A stretch of 64,000 bases of DNA. Origin: Plicaturopsis crispa FD-325 SS-3. Taxonomy: Eukaryota > Basidiomycota > Agaricomycetes > Amylocorticiales > Amylocorticiaceae. The stretch is from NCBI GenBank assembly GCA_000827205.1, contig KN832568.1, forward strand, positions 478,659 to 542,658, written 5' to 3'. The notes below the pieces were generated by a model, which worked only from the letters and a program-made list of their open reading frames with translations, was not told where the DNA came from and made no database searches. Both the position numbers and the translations under genes were made by a program. Each line of letters opens with the position of its first letter. Position 1 is the first letter of the stretch. Positions 23,080 through 34,434 of the stretch are shown piece after piece.

Positions 23080-23143
<64 letters not shown>

Positions 23144-23822
23144 NNNNNNNNNNNNNNNNNNNNNNNNNNNNNNNNNNNNNNNNNNNNNNNNNNNNNNNNN
23201 NNNNNNNNNNNNNNNNNNNNNNNNNNNNNNNNNNNNNNNNNNNNNNNNNNNNNNNNNNNNNNNNNNNNNNNNNNNNNNNNNNNNNNNNNNNNNNNNNNNN
23301 NNNNNNNNGGGCATGGGAGAGCATGGGAAGGGGAAGGCGGAGGGAGGGGGGGAGGGGGTGTGGACTCACTTGAACCGCCTATACGCCTCCACCTCGCGCA
23401 TCGCCTCTTTCACGCCCTCGTTCCCCGTCGGACAGCGGATCTTCTTCAGCGCGAATTGTCTCTGCAGCACATATGGTTGTGTTTCAGCGCTATGCAACAC
23501 GAACCGGGGAGGATGTCCTACATACGCCGCTATGCTCGTCCTGCGCGAGGTACACGAAGGAGAACCCGCCTTCACCGAGGACTTTTATGATGTTGACTGT
23601 CCGCGTCGTTCATACGTATACACACCGTTCATGAGTTCATGAGTACATGAGTATGAGTATAATGACCACGATGCAGGATGGAAGGAATGGAGTAAACGCA
23701 CACGTCCGCCCGTTAATCTTGACTTTCGCCGACTGGTGGCAGAGGCACGAGGAGAGCGCCCAGAGCGCATCTTTCGCTTGGTCTTTTGCGGTCTCGAGGA
23801 CTTTTAGGAGGGACGACGACAT
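21762..23822 (-). CDS. ENV7: Serine/threonine kinase, ENV7/STK16 (NAK) family
   Basis: Exons include 23702-23822, 23526-23596, 23370-23461, 22451-23056, one starting at 22387, others, and a last exon 21762-21803. Motifs in order: glycine loop GEGGFSFVYLA, lysine FALKKIR, HPNIIRILDSAV, catalytic HRDLKPGN, MDFGS in place of DFG-T, YRAPELF, and DEKVDIWSLGCTLFALAYSHSPFE. This is the arrangement of the vacuolar/Golgi kinase ENV7 and human STK16. The N-terminus SSCLCHQS carries Cys residues where the family is palmitoylated. Unusual: an acidic, Gly/Ser-rich insert of roughly 120 residues sits before the HRD motif. The assembly gap lies in the intron between RRFK and HPNIIR, so coding sequence looks complete. 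Confidence 0.88.
23083..23308. other. Assembly gap next to a 61-base G run
   Basis: An uninterrupted G run at 23083-23143 abuts 165 N at 23144-23308. On the minus (coding) strand this is a poly-C tract just upstream of the acceptor (CCCAG at 23057) of kinase intron 3. The true intron length and run length are unknown. Confidence 0.95.
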
Positions 23823-24645
23823 GGGCTGGTAGAGTAGAGTAGCCAGTAGGTTTGGACAAGAAAGGAAATGCACAGAAAGCAGGAGGTTCGTGTAGAAATG
23901 AGGTATGTAGACAGTCGACGGCGAGACCAAAGCTTGAGAACGTGCACGGTGCACCGCCACTTCCATGTCTTTCCGCTTCGCACCACGACGTTCAGTGCAC
24001 GACATTTTCAGCGCGTACGTATGGCGTTCCAAACGCCGGAAAATTATTTCACGCAACTTTGTCTTGTCGCGTCGTACACATGTTCGCTTGTGCAGCGCAT
24101 ATCTTCTCCAATTGCACAACATTTCAACGATGCCAGCACAACATTTCCTCTGCACTGCTGCATCTTTTCTTGTGAATAACATGCACCCAAGTACATGCAT
24201 TGCGTATGCTTTTCACGGTGTATAGAAATCCAAGGGCAACGTATATTTGAGGCTTCGGAACCAGTAAGTGCCCGAGCCGAACTCGCCCGACACCGGCTTG
24301 CAGTCCCCTCCACTAGCCCCGACTCACTCGACATACTGGACTCGCTTGTCACAACGGCAAGCATGCTCGGTCTGCTGCACACTATGATCACTCCTAGCGA
24401 CTTCCATCCATTCGTGCTTGTTGCTGCTCGAGATAGGCGCCAATTTCCTCGTTTTGATCAGTCGCCTTAAGCACGGTACTTCAGGTCTCCGGGGACAGGA
24501 TGACACTGGTGACTGGGTGAGTCACAATTCCCTATCATCGACCTCCTCTGCAAGCTTCCAACCCACCTGTCTCTCGACATGCAGATCCTTGTTGGTAGGC
24601 CGCACTCGCTAGGTTGGAACTAAGCCATGTGATTGGCTGAACGTT

Positions 24646-24688
24646 TGGTGACTTTGCCCGTTCAGCCACCGAACGGGCAAAGTCACCA
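24646..24688. repeat. Perfect 18-bp inverted repeat with 7-nt loop
   Basis: Left arm 24646-24663 (tggtgactttgcccgttc), loop agccacc, right arm 24671-24688 exactly complementary. It is not followed by a T run and is far from any stop codon, so a terminator role is not indicated. Confidence 0.9.
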
Positions 24689-24924
24689 GCTGCGACGTCT
24701 GACACAACTCTGTGCAAGAAGGGCCATGTTATCTTTCTTCCCTGTCTAGTGAGTCTCGCTTTCCATTTGATAGCCTAGCTGATGTAGTTATGATGTTTTG
24801 AGGATTGTACTATGAGCGCAATACATATTTTTGTGACAGTCTCGGATGGGAGGAGGAGGACCTGCGGATGAAGGTCACTCGGGGCGAGCACTCCTGCTGG
24901 CCGTCTTTTAGCGTGCGACACACG

Positions 24925-25455
24925 CTCCGCTAGTGCGTTGGCGCCTCTGCACCTCCCCCGTCTCGTCCCTTCCGCGCTCATATCACACGTGCCCTCGTGT
25001 TTGCGATACCAGCCCACTGTGTGCCCGCATCCGACTTCCTTCCACGTCCGCGATCCCAGTCCCTTGCCATATCCGCATCTCACACCCCGCGCATCCATAC
25101 TCTCAATCCCAAGCCCCCGGCGCGTCCGTCAATACAGCCCTATGCCCGTTCATTCCCTGTGCGCTCTCTAGTCCTGTCCCACGTTTATCAGTCGCCTATT
25201 CCCCTGCGCGTCGTTCTTCTAGTCCTCTACAGGTTCGCTTTCCCAGTCCCCACACATTTGCTGCCCATTTCTCTGCGCGTTCGTCGCCCCCGTCTGTGCC
25301 TGTCCTCGTCCCGTTCATGCTCTCTGCCTTGTCCCCGGCATATTCGTTGTCCCCACCCTTGCGCATTCACTGCTCGCTGCTACTGTCCCTATCCATCTGT
25401 CTGTTGCATGTGCGGCAGTTCTCCCCATCTCCTTGCGCTTTTACCGTTCCTGTTC
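24925..25455 (+). repeat. Pyrimidine-rich degenerate minisatellite
   Basis: About 530 bp in which a roughly 20-28-nt motif (around cagtcccytgcgcattcgct) recurs in diverged form many times. Purines are strongly depleted on this strand. Edges are set by the change of composition. It keeps several frames open without any protein-like content. Confidence 0.6.
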
Positions 25456-25862
25456 CAAACTAAATAACAGGCCCCTGGCAAAACTTTGTACAGCCTGTGA
25501 TAACAATGTCCAACGACCGTGACTAGTGACCGTGGCGCGCGACTAGCAAGGGTCTGGCGGGAGGAGAGTAGGCGGGTGGCATCTTGCAGCACATGATTGC
25601 AAGTCCAAGACATCCAGTCCGTGATATCCTCGCTGACCTCGCCTTTTGCTTGCCAGTGGTAAGCGACACTGGGACACAGCTTACCGCGCAGTGCCCTGTC
25701 GAGACACCAAGAGTAGTCCGAGGAGAGATTGCGGGCATCAGTACTGGACAGCAGATCGGCGAGTAACCAGTATCTGCCAGGCTACCGACTTAATCATGTC
25801 CATCCTTCCTACTGTCGACAACACGAGCAGGATGTCAACGGTCTCGCAGTGCGAGGAATGAG

Positions 25863-25990
25863 ATTAAAGAGTGCATGTAGGTCTGATCAACGAAGGGCGG
25901 CTACGAAAGCAAACGGAGCGGTCTGGCATATTAAAGAGTGTTCGTAGGTATGATCAACGAAGTGTAGCTACAAAAGTAGATGGAGGATGG
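25863..25990 (+). repeat. 67-bp tandem duplication
   Basis: The block attaaagagtg...gtaggt.tgatcaacgaag...gctac.aaag at 25863 is repeated from 25930, with scattered substitutions. Confidence 0.75.
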
Positions 25991-26103
25991 ATCGCGCGGG
26001 CAATGTGGAAAGATGGGATGCAATATGTAGATGAAAGCATTCATTAAAAGGAATATAATGAGGCAATGAGTACTAGCTACCGTGGTAGAGCGACGATGGC
26101 AGT

Positions 26104-27680
26104 TCAGAGACGGCGTGCCTTTGGATCCGGAATGCTATACTCCGGTGTCCATGGATTAAAGCGCTTCTTGTAGGAATCCATCGACCAAAACTGCATGCCG
26201 TCGTTGGGACCAGGCTCGATGAAGATGGGCGGTCCAGAAATCATGCGTCGACTGCCAGAGGCATGAGGTGCACGGCGCCGTGACGTGTACATGCCAGGCG
26301 CACCACGCTCGTCAATGATCTCAACATCCGAGTCGCCTTGCAAGTGCCGAGAGATGGATTTAGTAAGTCAAACGTGAGATTCAGAGAAATCAAAGCGACC
26401 TCACCAGTGGCTGTGGACCTCTGCCTGACATTGCGAACATCTTCAGACGGAGAGTCTTCCCTTCGGCGCTTCAAACGAGCTGGTGCGAGCACTAGTATGG
26501 GTACAGGTGTAAGCCACATGAAACACTATCAGGATAGAGTATCCACTCACTATTTGTAGCCTGCAGAGGGGCCTCTGTGGTGTCCGACTGATAGTTCTCT
26601 CCGTCCGTGTCACTTCCACTGGTAGCCGTGCACGATCCTGGGAGCACCGAGTTCTCTATAAGGTGCCACGACTCTAGCGTCCGCTTTGACACTGCATTTC
26701 GGAGAGCTGCGCCGCGAGAACTCAACGGATGAGCTAACCGTGGATTACAGGGCACTAAAAATCTAGCTCACCAATATAGATAGTCTTGTTCCTTCCCATG
26801 TACCGCTCGAGGTGACCTCCATTCGGCTCAGTGAACTCCGTAGCAAGGACATAAACTCCCTCCTTGGATGCTAAAACCCATGGTGACAGAGGTGAAGCCG
26901 ACTGCTCTGCAGCTTGCTGGGCGTGTTCCAGTGGTTTCGGAAGAAGGGAATGAAAGAGCGATGCGATTGTGGCTGATGAAGCGCTCGGATCAAACTCAAG
27001 TTGCCTGTCTTTCGTGCTCAGAGTCGCGCACTGTCTGAACTCGAGCCTCCCAACATCAACACTTGTGGGAGCCCGGACACGCTCCAGTTGACCGTGTTTC
27101 TACATCTCAACGGTGAGTGCATATCCGCTGGACAGTTCAAAAATGTTTACTTACGTTGAGCCCACAAGTCATCACAACAAGAGCATCGAACGGTATTGGC
27201 TTTACGGTATCCTTCGCTTTGCCCTTCGAATGCTAGCTCAAATGTCAGTACATTGACCCAAGGGTGGATAGCGAAACTCATGGGACATGCCTTAGATCTC
27301 TTCCCATCCCTTTTGCCACCTCCGGACCCCGAGGATGATGCGGACGACTTCCTGAAACCCCCGACAGTCTCACTGCGTGCAGCCTCAAACGTTGAACGAG
27401 GCGCCCCTCCGAGTTTGGCTCGCTGGAAGGCGTTTGCGACTGCATCTGACCTGGCCTTTGTGTCCGAGCTTGGAGCGACGGCAGGAGCGATATTGTAAGC
27501 ACCGATTATTGGTCCAGGATGCTTGCTAGGGCCATGCCGACACTCCTGACACTCTGCTGGCGTTGCAGGAGTATTGCTCGCGGGAGGCATGTACCGCTCG
27601 CAGTCACATGGGGCCACGCCTGGACCACTTGCTCCTCGACAGTAGGGCCAAGGAGCATCCAGGCCAGCATTGTCCCCCAT
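26104..27680 (-). CDS. Unknown protein with N-terminal Cys/His-motif region
   Basis: Start taken at 27680 (MGDNAGLDAPWPYCRG). A Cys-rich segment follows (CDCERYMPP, then PAECQECRHGPSKH), a possible zinc site, then a Ser/Gly/Lys linker. A core encoded by exons around 27155-27200 reads DTVKPIPFDALVVMTCGLN, and the next exon (about 26770-27100) reads KHGQLERV ... GGHLERYMGRNKTIYIG. The C-terminal exons hold a basic patch (RLKRRRED) and end SIPDPKARRL at 26104. I do not recognise a named domain. A further open frame on the same strand from 27795 (MLKTRLQNFLSSSSYIELPV) runs into MGDN in another frame, so the true N-terminus may be longer. It lies just downstream of the integrase-core gene on the same strand. 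Confidence 0.6.
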
Positions 27681-27896
27681 CGGCGGTAAAAGGCTCAGAC
27701 AAGGGATACTGCACTGAGTGAGAGGGTGTGGACTGCACAGGCAGCTCGATATACGACGAAGAAGACAGAAAATTTTGAAGGCGAGTCTTTAGCATTTTAT
27801 ACGTCTCGACTTAAGCTAAAGCCAACCCCGACTGATCTTGCGAAACCCAGGATTCGTACGCAAACATGAGCACCTCGCGAGCACCTGTATTATATG

Positions 27897-29991
27897 CTAT
27901 CGAAAATGCGATAGTACAGCCAATGCTTGGCACCAAAGGCCTGCACGCGCTTTCCATTCCTGTGCCGCCAAAGAGACCCGTATCTCTTTGGACCCTTTCC
28001 GTCCCGCAGGTATGACTTCTACGGTTGGATACATGCCATCGACCCACTCATCCTCGAGAATCCCAAACCCCGTAGGCATGTCGCCCCGAACAATGATCTC
28101 TTGCAGTTTGTCGAAGTATTCGCCCTCGAGATCAGCATTGCCATTGAACGGATTACGATGATCTGGGACCGGGATAGCGTCGTGGCGAATATCTGACTCC
28201 AAATCATCAGCAACGCGCTGGGCTAGATCATTACCCCGAACTGCGCTGCCAGGCTCGCTGGTGGAATCGTCGTCGCTTTCTGCTTCCTCATCAGTGGGAT
28301 GCCCCGCACCAGTTTGCCCTTGTGTACGTCTCGTTTCCTTCCCGTGAACGCCGTAATACTTGTTGATCGTGTCGGGGTGCAGTCCTTCGCAGTCGTCTCG
28401 GTAGACGCCAAATTTCATCTGTCCGAGTAAGCGTAGATCCTACTGTATGTTAACACCTCAGACTGCGACTCGGTAAATGACCTGGAATCTCACCTTGGGA
28501 CTCTTGTCGCCAGTACTCGGTCCAGATATTGGGTGAGCGTTCCACTCCAACTGAAAGTCCTGGCAGTCGATATTGATAGCATCCAGAAACAGGATATGTA
28601 GAAGCCATAAGTGGGCGGGGTCCTCAGCATCGAGGCGGTGGAGATCCTCGAGGCGTGTAAAAAATGCCCGCCAGCGACGTGCAAATTGACTGCCAACTTC
28701 GACCCACATCCGCTCGATACGCGTGTTCCTTGTAGATCTAAATTGCGTGACATTTCGGTTAATACATACAACTCTCTAACCTGCTTCATCATTGGAATGA
28801 ACTTACGAGCCCCACATGAAACTTGCGCGATTAGGGCCTTGCCGCATCACCATATACGTGGCAAGGTCTATGTTTTCTCCACCTCGGTCGCCACGTAGGC
28901 GCGATGGTACACCGAATTCAGCAGCAGCTTTCAGAAAAACATCTAGCACCGTGCTTGCCCGATTATTACTGCTTGCACGGAGACCTACGACCTATCATTT
29001 TGCGGTGAGTTGCGACTTTTAAAAATAAGAGCTCTGAACTCGGCTTACCATTCTAGAGTATCCGTCGACTATACCATGGATGACTATACCCCACTTTATG
29101 AGCTTGTGGTGACCGTCGACATGCCACAACGAATTTGGGCGTTTGACGCTATATTTCCGTCTTGTGATTGTCTTCCGCCTCAGGACTGCACCCAAGCCAT
29201 CAATCCTCCGCAAGGCGTGCATGACCCTACGGCGCTGCACTCGATGACCTTGGCGCCGCAGAGAACCTATCATATATCGCATCCCGGACTCCGGCTTACG
29301 CGTCTTGAATGCCTTGACCAGCACATCAAGGTCAGCATTGCTCATGGCTGTGTACTTGCGCTCGATACCGTTGCGCTTCATGAAAAGGCGCAGGGTGTCA
29401 CGGTTGCATTTGAGGAGACCTGCGAGCTCTGTCAATTTGATTTGGCGTGTGGTGCTGGTCGCTTCGCGGAGGAAATCAAGGTTGAAGACCTTTCGAGGTC
29501 GACCGGGCTTTCCGGTGCGGTGTATCGTCACAAGCGCAGGCATTTGGATGTTGGGTGTTTCCCTACATAAGATAATATTGCAACATATGTGAGCGTGTTT
29601 TGGAACTGAGTCGTAGGGGCAGTAGTACTCACCGATCAGATGCACTTTTCTCTGCTAGACCTAACTCGAAAACAACCGCTCCAAGGAGTACAGCGATCTC
29701 CTTGAGCCAGTCCTCAGGAAGATCCCCTTCATCTGCTGCCGCCTGAAGAATTGGAAGGGCATCCTTTGAGATGGCATCGGCGTGAAATACCGCCCTCAGG
29801 GGGTCAATATTTTCTTGGCTCAGGAGACGGACCGCATGCTCATATATATCCGTCAGAATGTTGTGAGCGGCTAGCAGATTTACCGACCATGGTTCTCCAG
29901 CACTTTCGGGAAGGCCAGGAAATGCAGAGGGCAGCTGGCTAGGAGCTGCCATATCGAACGTATGAGTATGGACTTGAAAACTTTCGTGCAA
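27897..29991 (-). CDS. Integrase-core (rve-type DDE) domain protein, looks whole
   Basis: A multi-exon gene on the minus strand, from a start near 29991 to a stop at 27897. An N-terminal helical domain is followed by a helix-turn-helix-like part (TELAGLLKCNRDTLRLFMKRNG) and a catalytic core with LWHVDGHHKLIKWG, RGDRGGEN and RIERMW. All three acidic residues expected of an RNase H-fold DDE integrase are therefore present. The C-terminal third is acidic and unlike known integrases. This type of protein occurs in many copies in mushroom genomes, and related ones exist in animals. Whether it is a DNA-transposon enzyme, a relic of a retro-like element or a host gene cannot be told here. I saw no terminal repeats around it. 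Confidence 0.7.
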
Positions 29992-30131
29992 GTGTTGACT
30001 CAGTCCTGATGCAGATTAACCTACTTACCGCCGGGACTCGACGCACGCCAACCTCAGTATGATTCCAGTGGGAGTGCTTTCCGCTCTAGCGCTAACTTTT
30101 CTCCTCTCTGTCTTTTCCCTAGAACTTCACC

Positions 30132-31266
30132 ATGGCTGATACAGCTGATACTCCCGCTCAACAAGTCGACGAAATCGCTAGCATTGCGCCTACGAGTCCT
30201 CGAGTCCACCGTCACCCGTCGTTTTACATCCCCGATGGTACACATGTTTTCAGGGTTCGTTTTCAGGGCATTTTTCACATTGACAAGTGACTCACTCGTC
30301 GGCCTTACACTGCCAGGTTGGCTCCACATGCTATAAACTCCATGCAGGAGTACTCTGCAGTGTCTCTGCAACGTTCGTCGGAATGTTCGGTACCGTTCCC
30401 ACCAGTAGCGGTGGCACCTCTGAGGGGCAAACGGATGAAGCACCAATATGCATCCCAGATAGCGAGCCTTTTACGGAGCTCAATTTTGAGATGTTGCTAA
30501 CGCTCTTGTATCCTGGCTGGTGCGTTTGAATGATTATTTTGCTTACTGGCAGTGCTCAACTCCCATTATATAGCATGAAGATGGATGATCGGACACCAAT
30601 TTCGAGGTACCTTGGTCTGCTCCGCATCGGGCTGCTTCTACAATGCAAAATTGCTCAGGATGCAGCCAAGGCCATGATCTGGAAGAAGCGCTACTACATC
30701 GGCGCCGTCGACATGGTGGACTATGCGCGTGAATTTTCAATCCGTGCCTGGCTCGAATTTGGATTCGCTAGCTTGATCGACATCAGCAACACTTCATACC
30801 AGCAACTCTCTGAAGATCACTTTCTGCGCCTCGGCATGCCTTTCGTTGCCAGGATGTGCTATGCACGGGAGTCCTTAGAGCGCCACCTTCGCATTGTTGC
30901 ATGCGAGCCGCCATCGTTTACCCATGCACCCGACTGCACCAGCAACATGCAATGCGACGAAGATTGGCGTGCGGTCTGGTGGAACATCATGGGCCGCTGC
31001 CTTCTGGATGGGCGGGCACCGAAGACGTGGGAGGGTGCTGTGGAAAGGTTGACAGGTTCCGAATTCGGCAACATGCCCTACGCATGTGTGCAGGCAGGAA
31101 TGAATGTCGTACGTGGAGGTAAACCCGTCTCTATGGCCCGAAAGAGGTTCCTAGCTAACTTGCGCGGCATGCAGGTAAAGCTTTCCATGTCGGAGAAGCG
31201 TTCGCAGCTAATGCAGCTGAGGAATTTGCAAGGGAGATGATTGTGTATGAGGACATGGAGGATTAG
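30132..31266 (+). CDS. Single BTB/POZ domain protein
   Basis: Exons 30132-30254, 30317-30519, 30574-31118 and 31175-31266 give 320 aa. The N-terminal BTB region reads HPSFYIPDG, then VGSTCYKLHAGVLCSVSATF, PICIPDSEP and FEMLLTLLYPG, where the start of the third exon completes the fold. A helical segment follows (YLGLLRIGLLLQCKIAQDAA), then a Cys/Trp-containing C-terminal part (CDEDWRAVWWNIMGR), ending AEEFAREMIVYEDMED. This is a common Agaricomycete BTB architecture, different from the double-BTB genes at 3.2, 7.5 and 52.1 kb. Likely partners are Cullin3 or itself; substrate unknown. Confidence 0.75.
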
Positions 31267-31408
31267 TACTATTCTCTAGCGTGTTCACGTTGTGAGGTTA
31301 TCTGTTACGAAACGTACAATTGCTAGCATCACCCCATTTTCCTCCTCTTTCTTCACTTCCATAACCTCGTCTATTGCAACTTCAAGTCCCACTCCGACTA
31401 CGTCCATC

Positions 31409-31756
31409 ATGCCAGGCATTCGGAATAGCAACACCGAACGCGAGTGGAAAAAGCTAGAAAGCACGGAGAGTACGTGCTGCTCTCGACAAGGACAACGGCC
31501 AAGGCTGACAGACAACGGCCCAATCTGCACAGAAATCACGCCCGTCAGTACAAGTCACGACTCGGATGGCTCAGAAGTAAACCAGTCATACGCACCACTG
31601 GTATTGGACCACATGGACGAGGGCATCATGTAAGTTCCCGCTTCATCCTCCTAGCTATGCTGTAGTTAAACGTGAAGCAGGCCACACCTTGAACCAATCA
31701 CAAAACCTGCAGTCCGCACCGTCGTACAGAGGGTCATCACTCCAGCCGAACTCTGA
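31409..31756 (+). CDS. Small hypothetical protein, two exons
   Basis: Exon 1 (31409-31629) starts MPGIRNSNTEREWKKLEST. Exon 2 (31681-31756) adds MPHLEPITKPAVRTVVQRV, ending PAEL-stop; total 98 aa. A proper GTAAGT donor and GAAGCAG acceptor join the two in phase. No domain recognised. It lies 140 bp after the BTB gene, so it could be a separate small gene or noise. Confidence 0.4.
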
Positions 31757-33371
31757 GGCGGGGCAAAGGGGTATAGGCACCTCGCCGGAGAGGGTGGCAG
31801 CAGTGGGGAGGCTTGAGCTTCGAAAAATTGCCTGGATGATTTTCTTTTATGTCGCTGTGTTATCCAAAAATGACACACATACCTCTCCTCTATATCTCAC
31901 TCCCTGGTATAATTCTGCATTACAATGGTGAGAGACATCAGTGGAAAAGGCAGCAAGTGCTTCACGAAGTAGTAGCAGTCGGAAGCTAGCCACCGTGGGC
32001 ATCGACGCACTCAATAAAACCGCTTGCAGCTTTGATACGCAACATGCATGCGGCTGTACTACTGATGGGTCCAAAGCGAGATGCAAAAATGTTTTATTGA
32101 GATAGTCCCAGGCGGTCATTGCAAGAATCGGTGCGCACTGCTACGTTCCGCTTTTACATCTCGCTAGCTTTGAGATCCTCTCGAGGGCTCCGCTCATTAT
32201 ATTTTTCCACAGGTGGAGCCTAAGGGAGCCACAGATTGCCCCTGCTGAAGACTCGGTGAACATATGACACAAGGCGAGTACTCGCAAGAAACTGTACCTG
32301 ATATACGATGCGGGCACTATCTTGCGGGCACTTTTCCATTTCTGCACCATACGGAATAATAAGAGTGATATGAGGGTAGATGTGACAACGATTAGATGAA
32401 GGCACCTGTCCTACTGCCAACACATTGGCGAATGGCCCGATCTTTGGGCACTTATGCCACCAGTACGTCTGGGCTGTCGTCAGACGGTCGGATTGCCGAC
32501 TCCGAGGGACGGGGCATAAGTGTTGGCAAGATATACTGAAAATTCCCTTTGAGTTAGTACTGTTTGAACATGGGCAAAGGACAAGACAGAATAAACCACC
32601 GACACTTTGTAACGGGTCTTACCCGCAGTCCCTGGCGAGAGTCCGCGTAGTCGTTACCGCCACGATGAACATGGATGCATAAAACTCAACGACCGGCATG
32701 CAGGGTATCCCCACGGGATCCGCAGGGTACCACTTGCTACTCGTGCGTTGCAATGGGATGTGCAGAGCAAATGCAAGGCTTACTTTTATACATGTTTATC
32801 CTGGACCCTGCCACGCGGCGTCGTCGTTGAGCCCACGAAACACCATTTCGTTCTGATAATCATTCATCCAAGGAAATCTTGGGAGCGGTGACGGAGATTA
32901 TTGACGATCTATGCAGTTACATGCTGGAGGCGCATCTGGCGCGACAACGTTTGCGGCGTGTAGAGAGAGCGCCAGTTGAGAGATCAGGCCGTGTCATAGG
33001 TTGACGAGCATCTAGATGGGTTGTCTCCGAGTCGACGTCAGCGTCTAGTTGAAAGCGACTGGTCGCTGGGGCATGCGAGGTGGGGGTTAACGCTGGAGGC
33101 GACGTCGGCAAGGCGCGCATGTGCGGTGACTCGTTTTGTCGCCCGTAGCCCCTATCTCTGGACAGAGCTACCTCAAACAGTACTGTATGCAGACTGTATG
33201 CGTGTGCATGAGCAACAGAACATGTAAGTGCTGTGCTATTCATGATGCAAAGGTAGGCGAAAGTGTGAGTTGACGCAAAGAGACAGATTGTTGCGACAAA
33301 AGACACTGTATGTGTGACGCGCGACAAGAAAACGTTGTGCGAAATAATTTTCCGGCGTTTGGAACGCCATA

Positions 33372-33442
33372 CGTACGCGTGTCCTCGCCGCGCGATCTCG
33401 TTTGTTCGTAGGAACGCCTGTTTGGACTGAAAGTAGGGAAGA
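33372..33442 (+). repeat. 71-bp exact direct repeat, copy 1
   Basis: Identical to 34425-34495 over 71 nt (starts cgtacgcgtgtcctcg). The adjoining 33341-33379 is the exact reverse complement of 24012-24050, upstream of the kinase gene. Confidence 0.9.
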
Positions 33443-33808
33443 TACACCCCCAGACCGGAATTCATTGAAAAAACATTGGAGAGTGAGATCAGCGGATTCC
33501 AACGGAGTTTTCCAGTGAGTTTCCTACAGGCAGCAAGATCAGCGGAAACCAATGGCCCTCCGCGCGAAAATCAAAGGCCCATCAAGCCGACATGCCGAGA
33601 CATATAAATGGCTAACAAACCCCTGAAGGGGACTTAGAATTTCGTTCGGAGAGTGGCAGCGCTCAGTCTGCAGTGCCAGTGTCGCGCAGCCCGCGCTGAC
33701 AGGTCTGTATTCAGAGGTCAGCACTCAGCGAATCGAGACTATACTCTGCTCGTGACATCCAAGGCCTTAGATAGAAAAATATTCGCCCCGTTCAATTTTG
33801 TTTTTCAG

Positions 33809-33828
33809 NNNNNNNNNNNNNNNNNNNN
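33809..33828. other. Assembly gap (20 N)
   Basis: Twenty N between the two 71-bp direct repeats; probably a nominal gap length. Confidence 0.95.
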
Positions 33829-34117
33829 AGAACAGAGCCGGAGGCTATTGGTTCATAGTCAGCGGATGATTTGTTGTCGAACATGGAGCTGGAAGTCGAA
33901 AAATCAAGGCATGGGAGACGAGGAGGTAGACGGTAGGAACATGGCGGTGGCCTCGAGAGTTCAGGCGTCCGCATGCGGCGAAATTACTGACTATCCGTCC
34001 CAAAGCGGATTTTCGGAGAATCCCGATGCACAACCATCTAATTTAAACCCAGATCGAACAGTCTGTCTATCGACAAGCTTGCCTTTCTCATAGACAGATG
34101 GATTACAGTCTAGCTGC

Positions 34118-34434
34118 AGGAAGGAAGGAAGGGCAAACGCACACGTCCGCCCGTTAATCTTGACCTTCGCCGACTGGTGGCAGAGGCACGAGGAGAGCGC
34201 CCAGAGCGCATCTTTCGCTTGGTCTTTTGCGGTTTCTAGGACCTTTAGGAGGGACGACGACATGGGGTGGTGGCTTTGCACAGGTTAGGCTAGGTCAGGG
34301 AGACAGAAGCAGGAGTACTAGTGTCGTGTAGAAATGAGGTATGTACGAGACGGCGAGACCAAAGCTTGAGAACGTGCACCGCCACTTCCATGTCTTTCCG
34401 CTTCGCACCACGACATTTGCAGCGCGTACGCGTG
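34118..34434 (-). pseudogene. Copied 5' end of the ENV7-like kinase gene
   Basis: 34143-34263 (minus) repeats exon 1 of the kinase gene (MSSSLLKVLETAKDQAKDAL ... KVKINGR) with unchanged protein sequence and only a few silent changes. 34264-34434 repeats its upstream region (gaccaaagcttgagaacgtg...ccacttccatgtctttccgc). No other kinase exon follows, so this is a fragment. It could still act as a promoter. Confidence 0.85.

Larger units (their letters stand above)
23823..26103. other. Gene-poor region, about 2.3 kb, with repeats
   Basis: No splice-supported gene. It contains the upstream region of the kinase gene (partly copied at 34.1-34.4 kb), a perfect 18-bp hairpin, a pyrimidine-rich degenerate minisatellite and a 67-bp tandem duplication, each listed separately. 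The long forward frames at 24.9-25.5 kb come from composition bias. Confidence 0.6.

Noticed and set aside
24933-25467. Overlapping forward ORFs of 156-176 aa
   Set aside because: Open only because of pyrimidine-rich composition; several frames are open together and all read as Pro/Ser/Cys noise.
33590-33808. TATA-like box followed by a GC-rich stretch next to the gap, considered as the end of an LTR element
   Set aside because: No matching second end, primer-binding site or element genes are visible, and the gap hides the neighbourhood; not supportable from this sequence.
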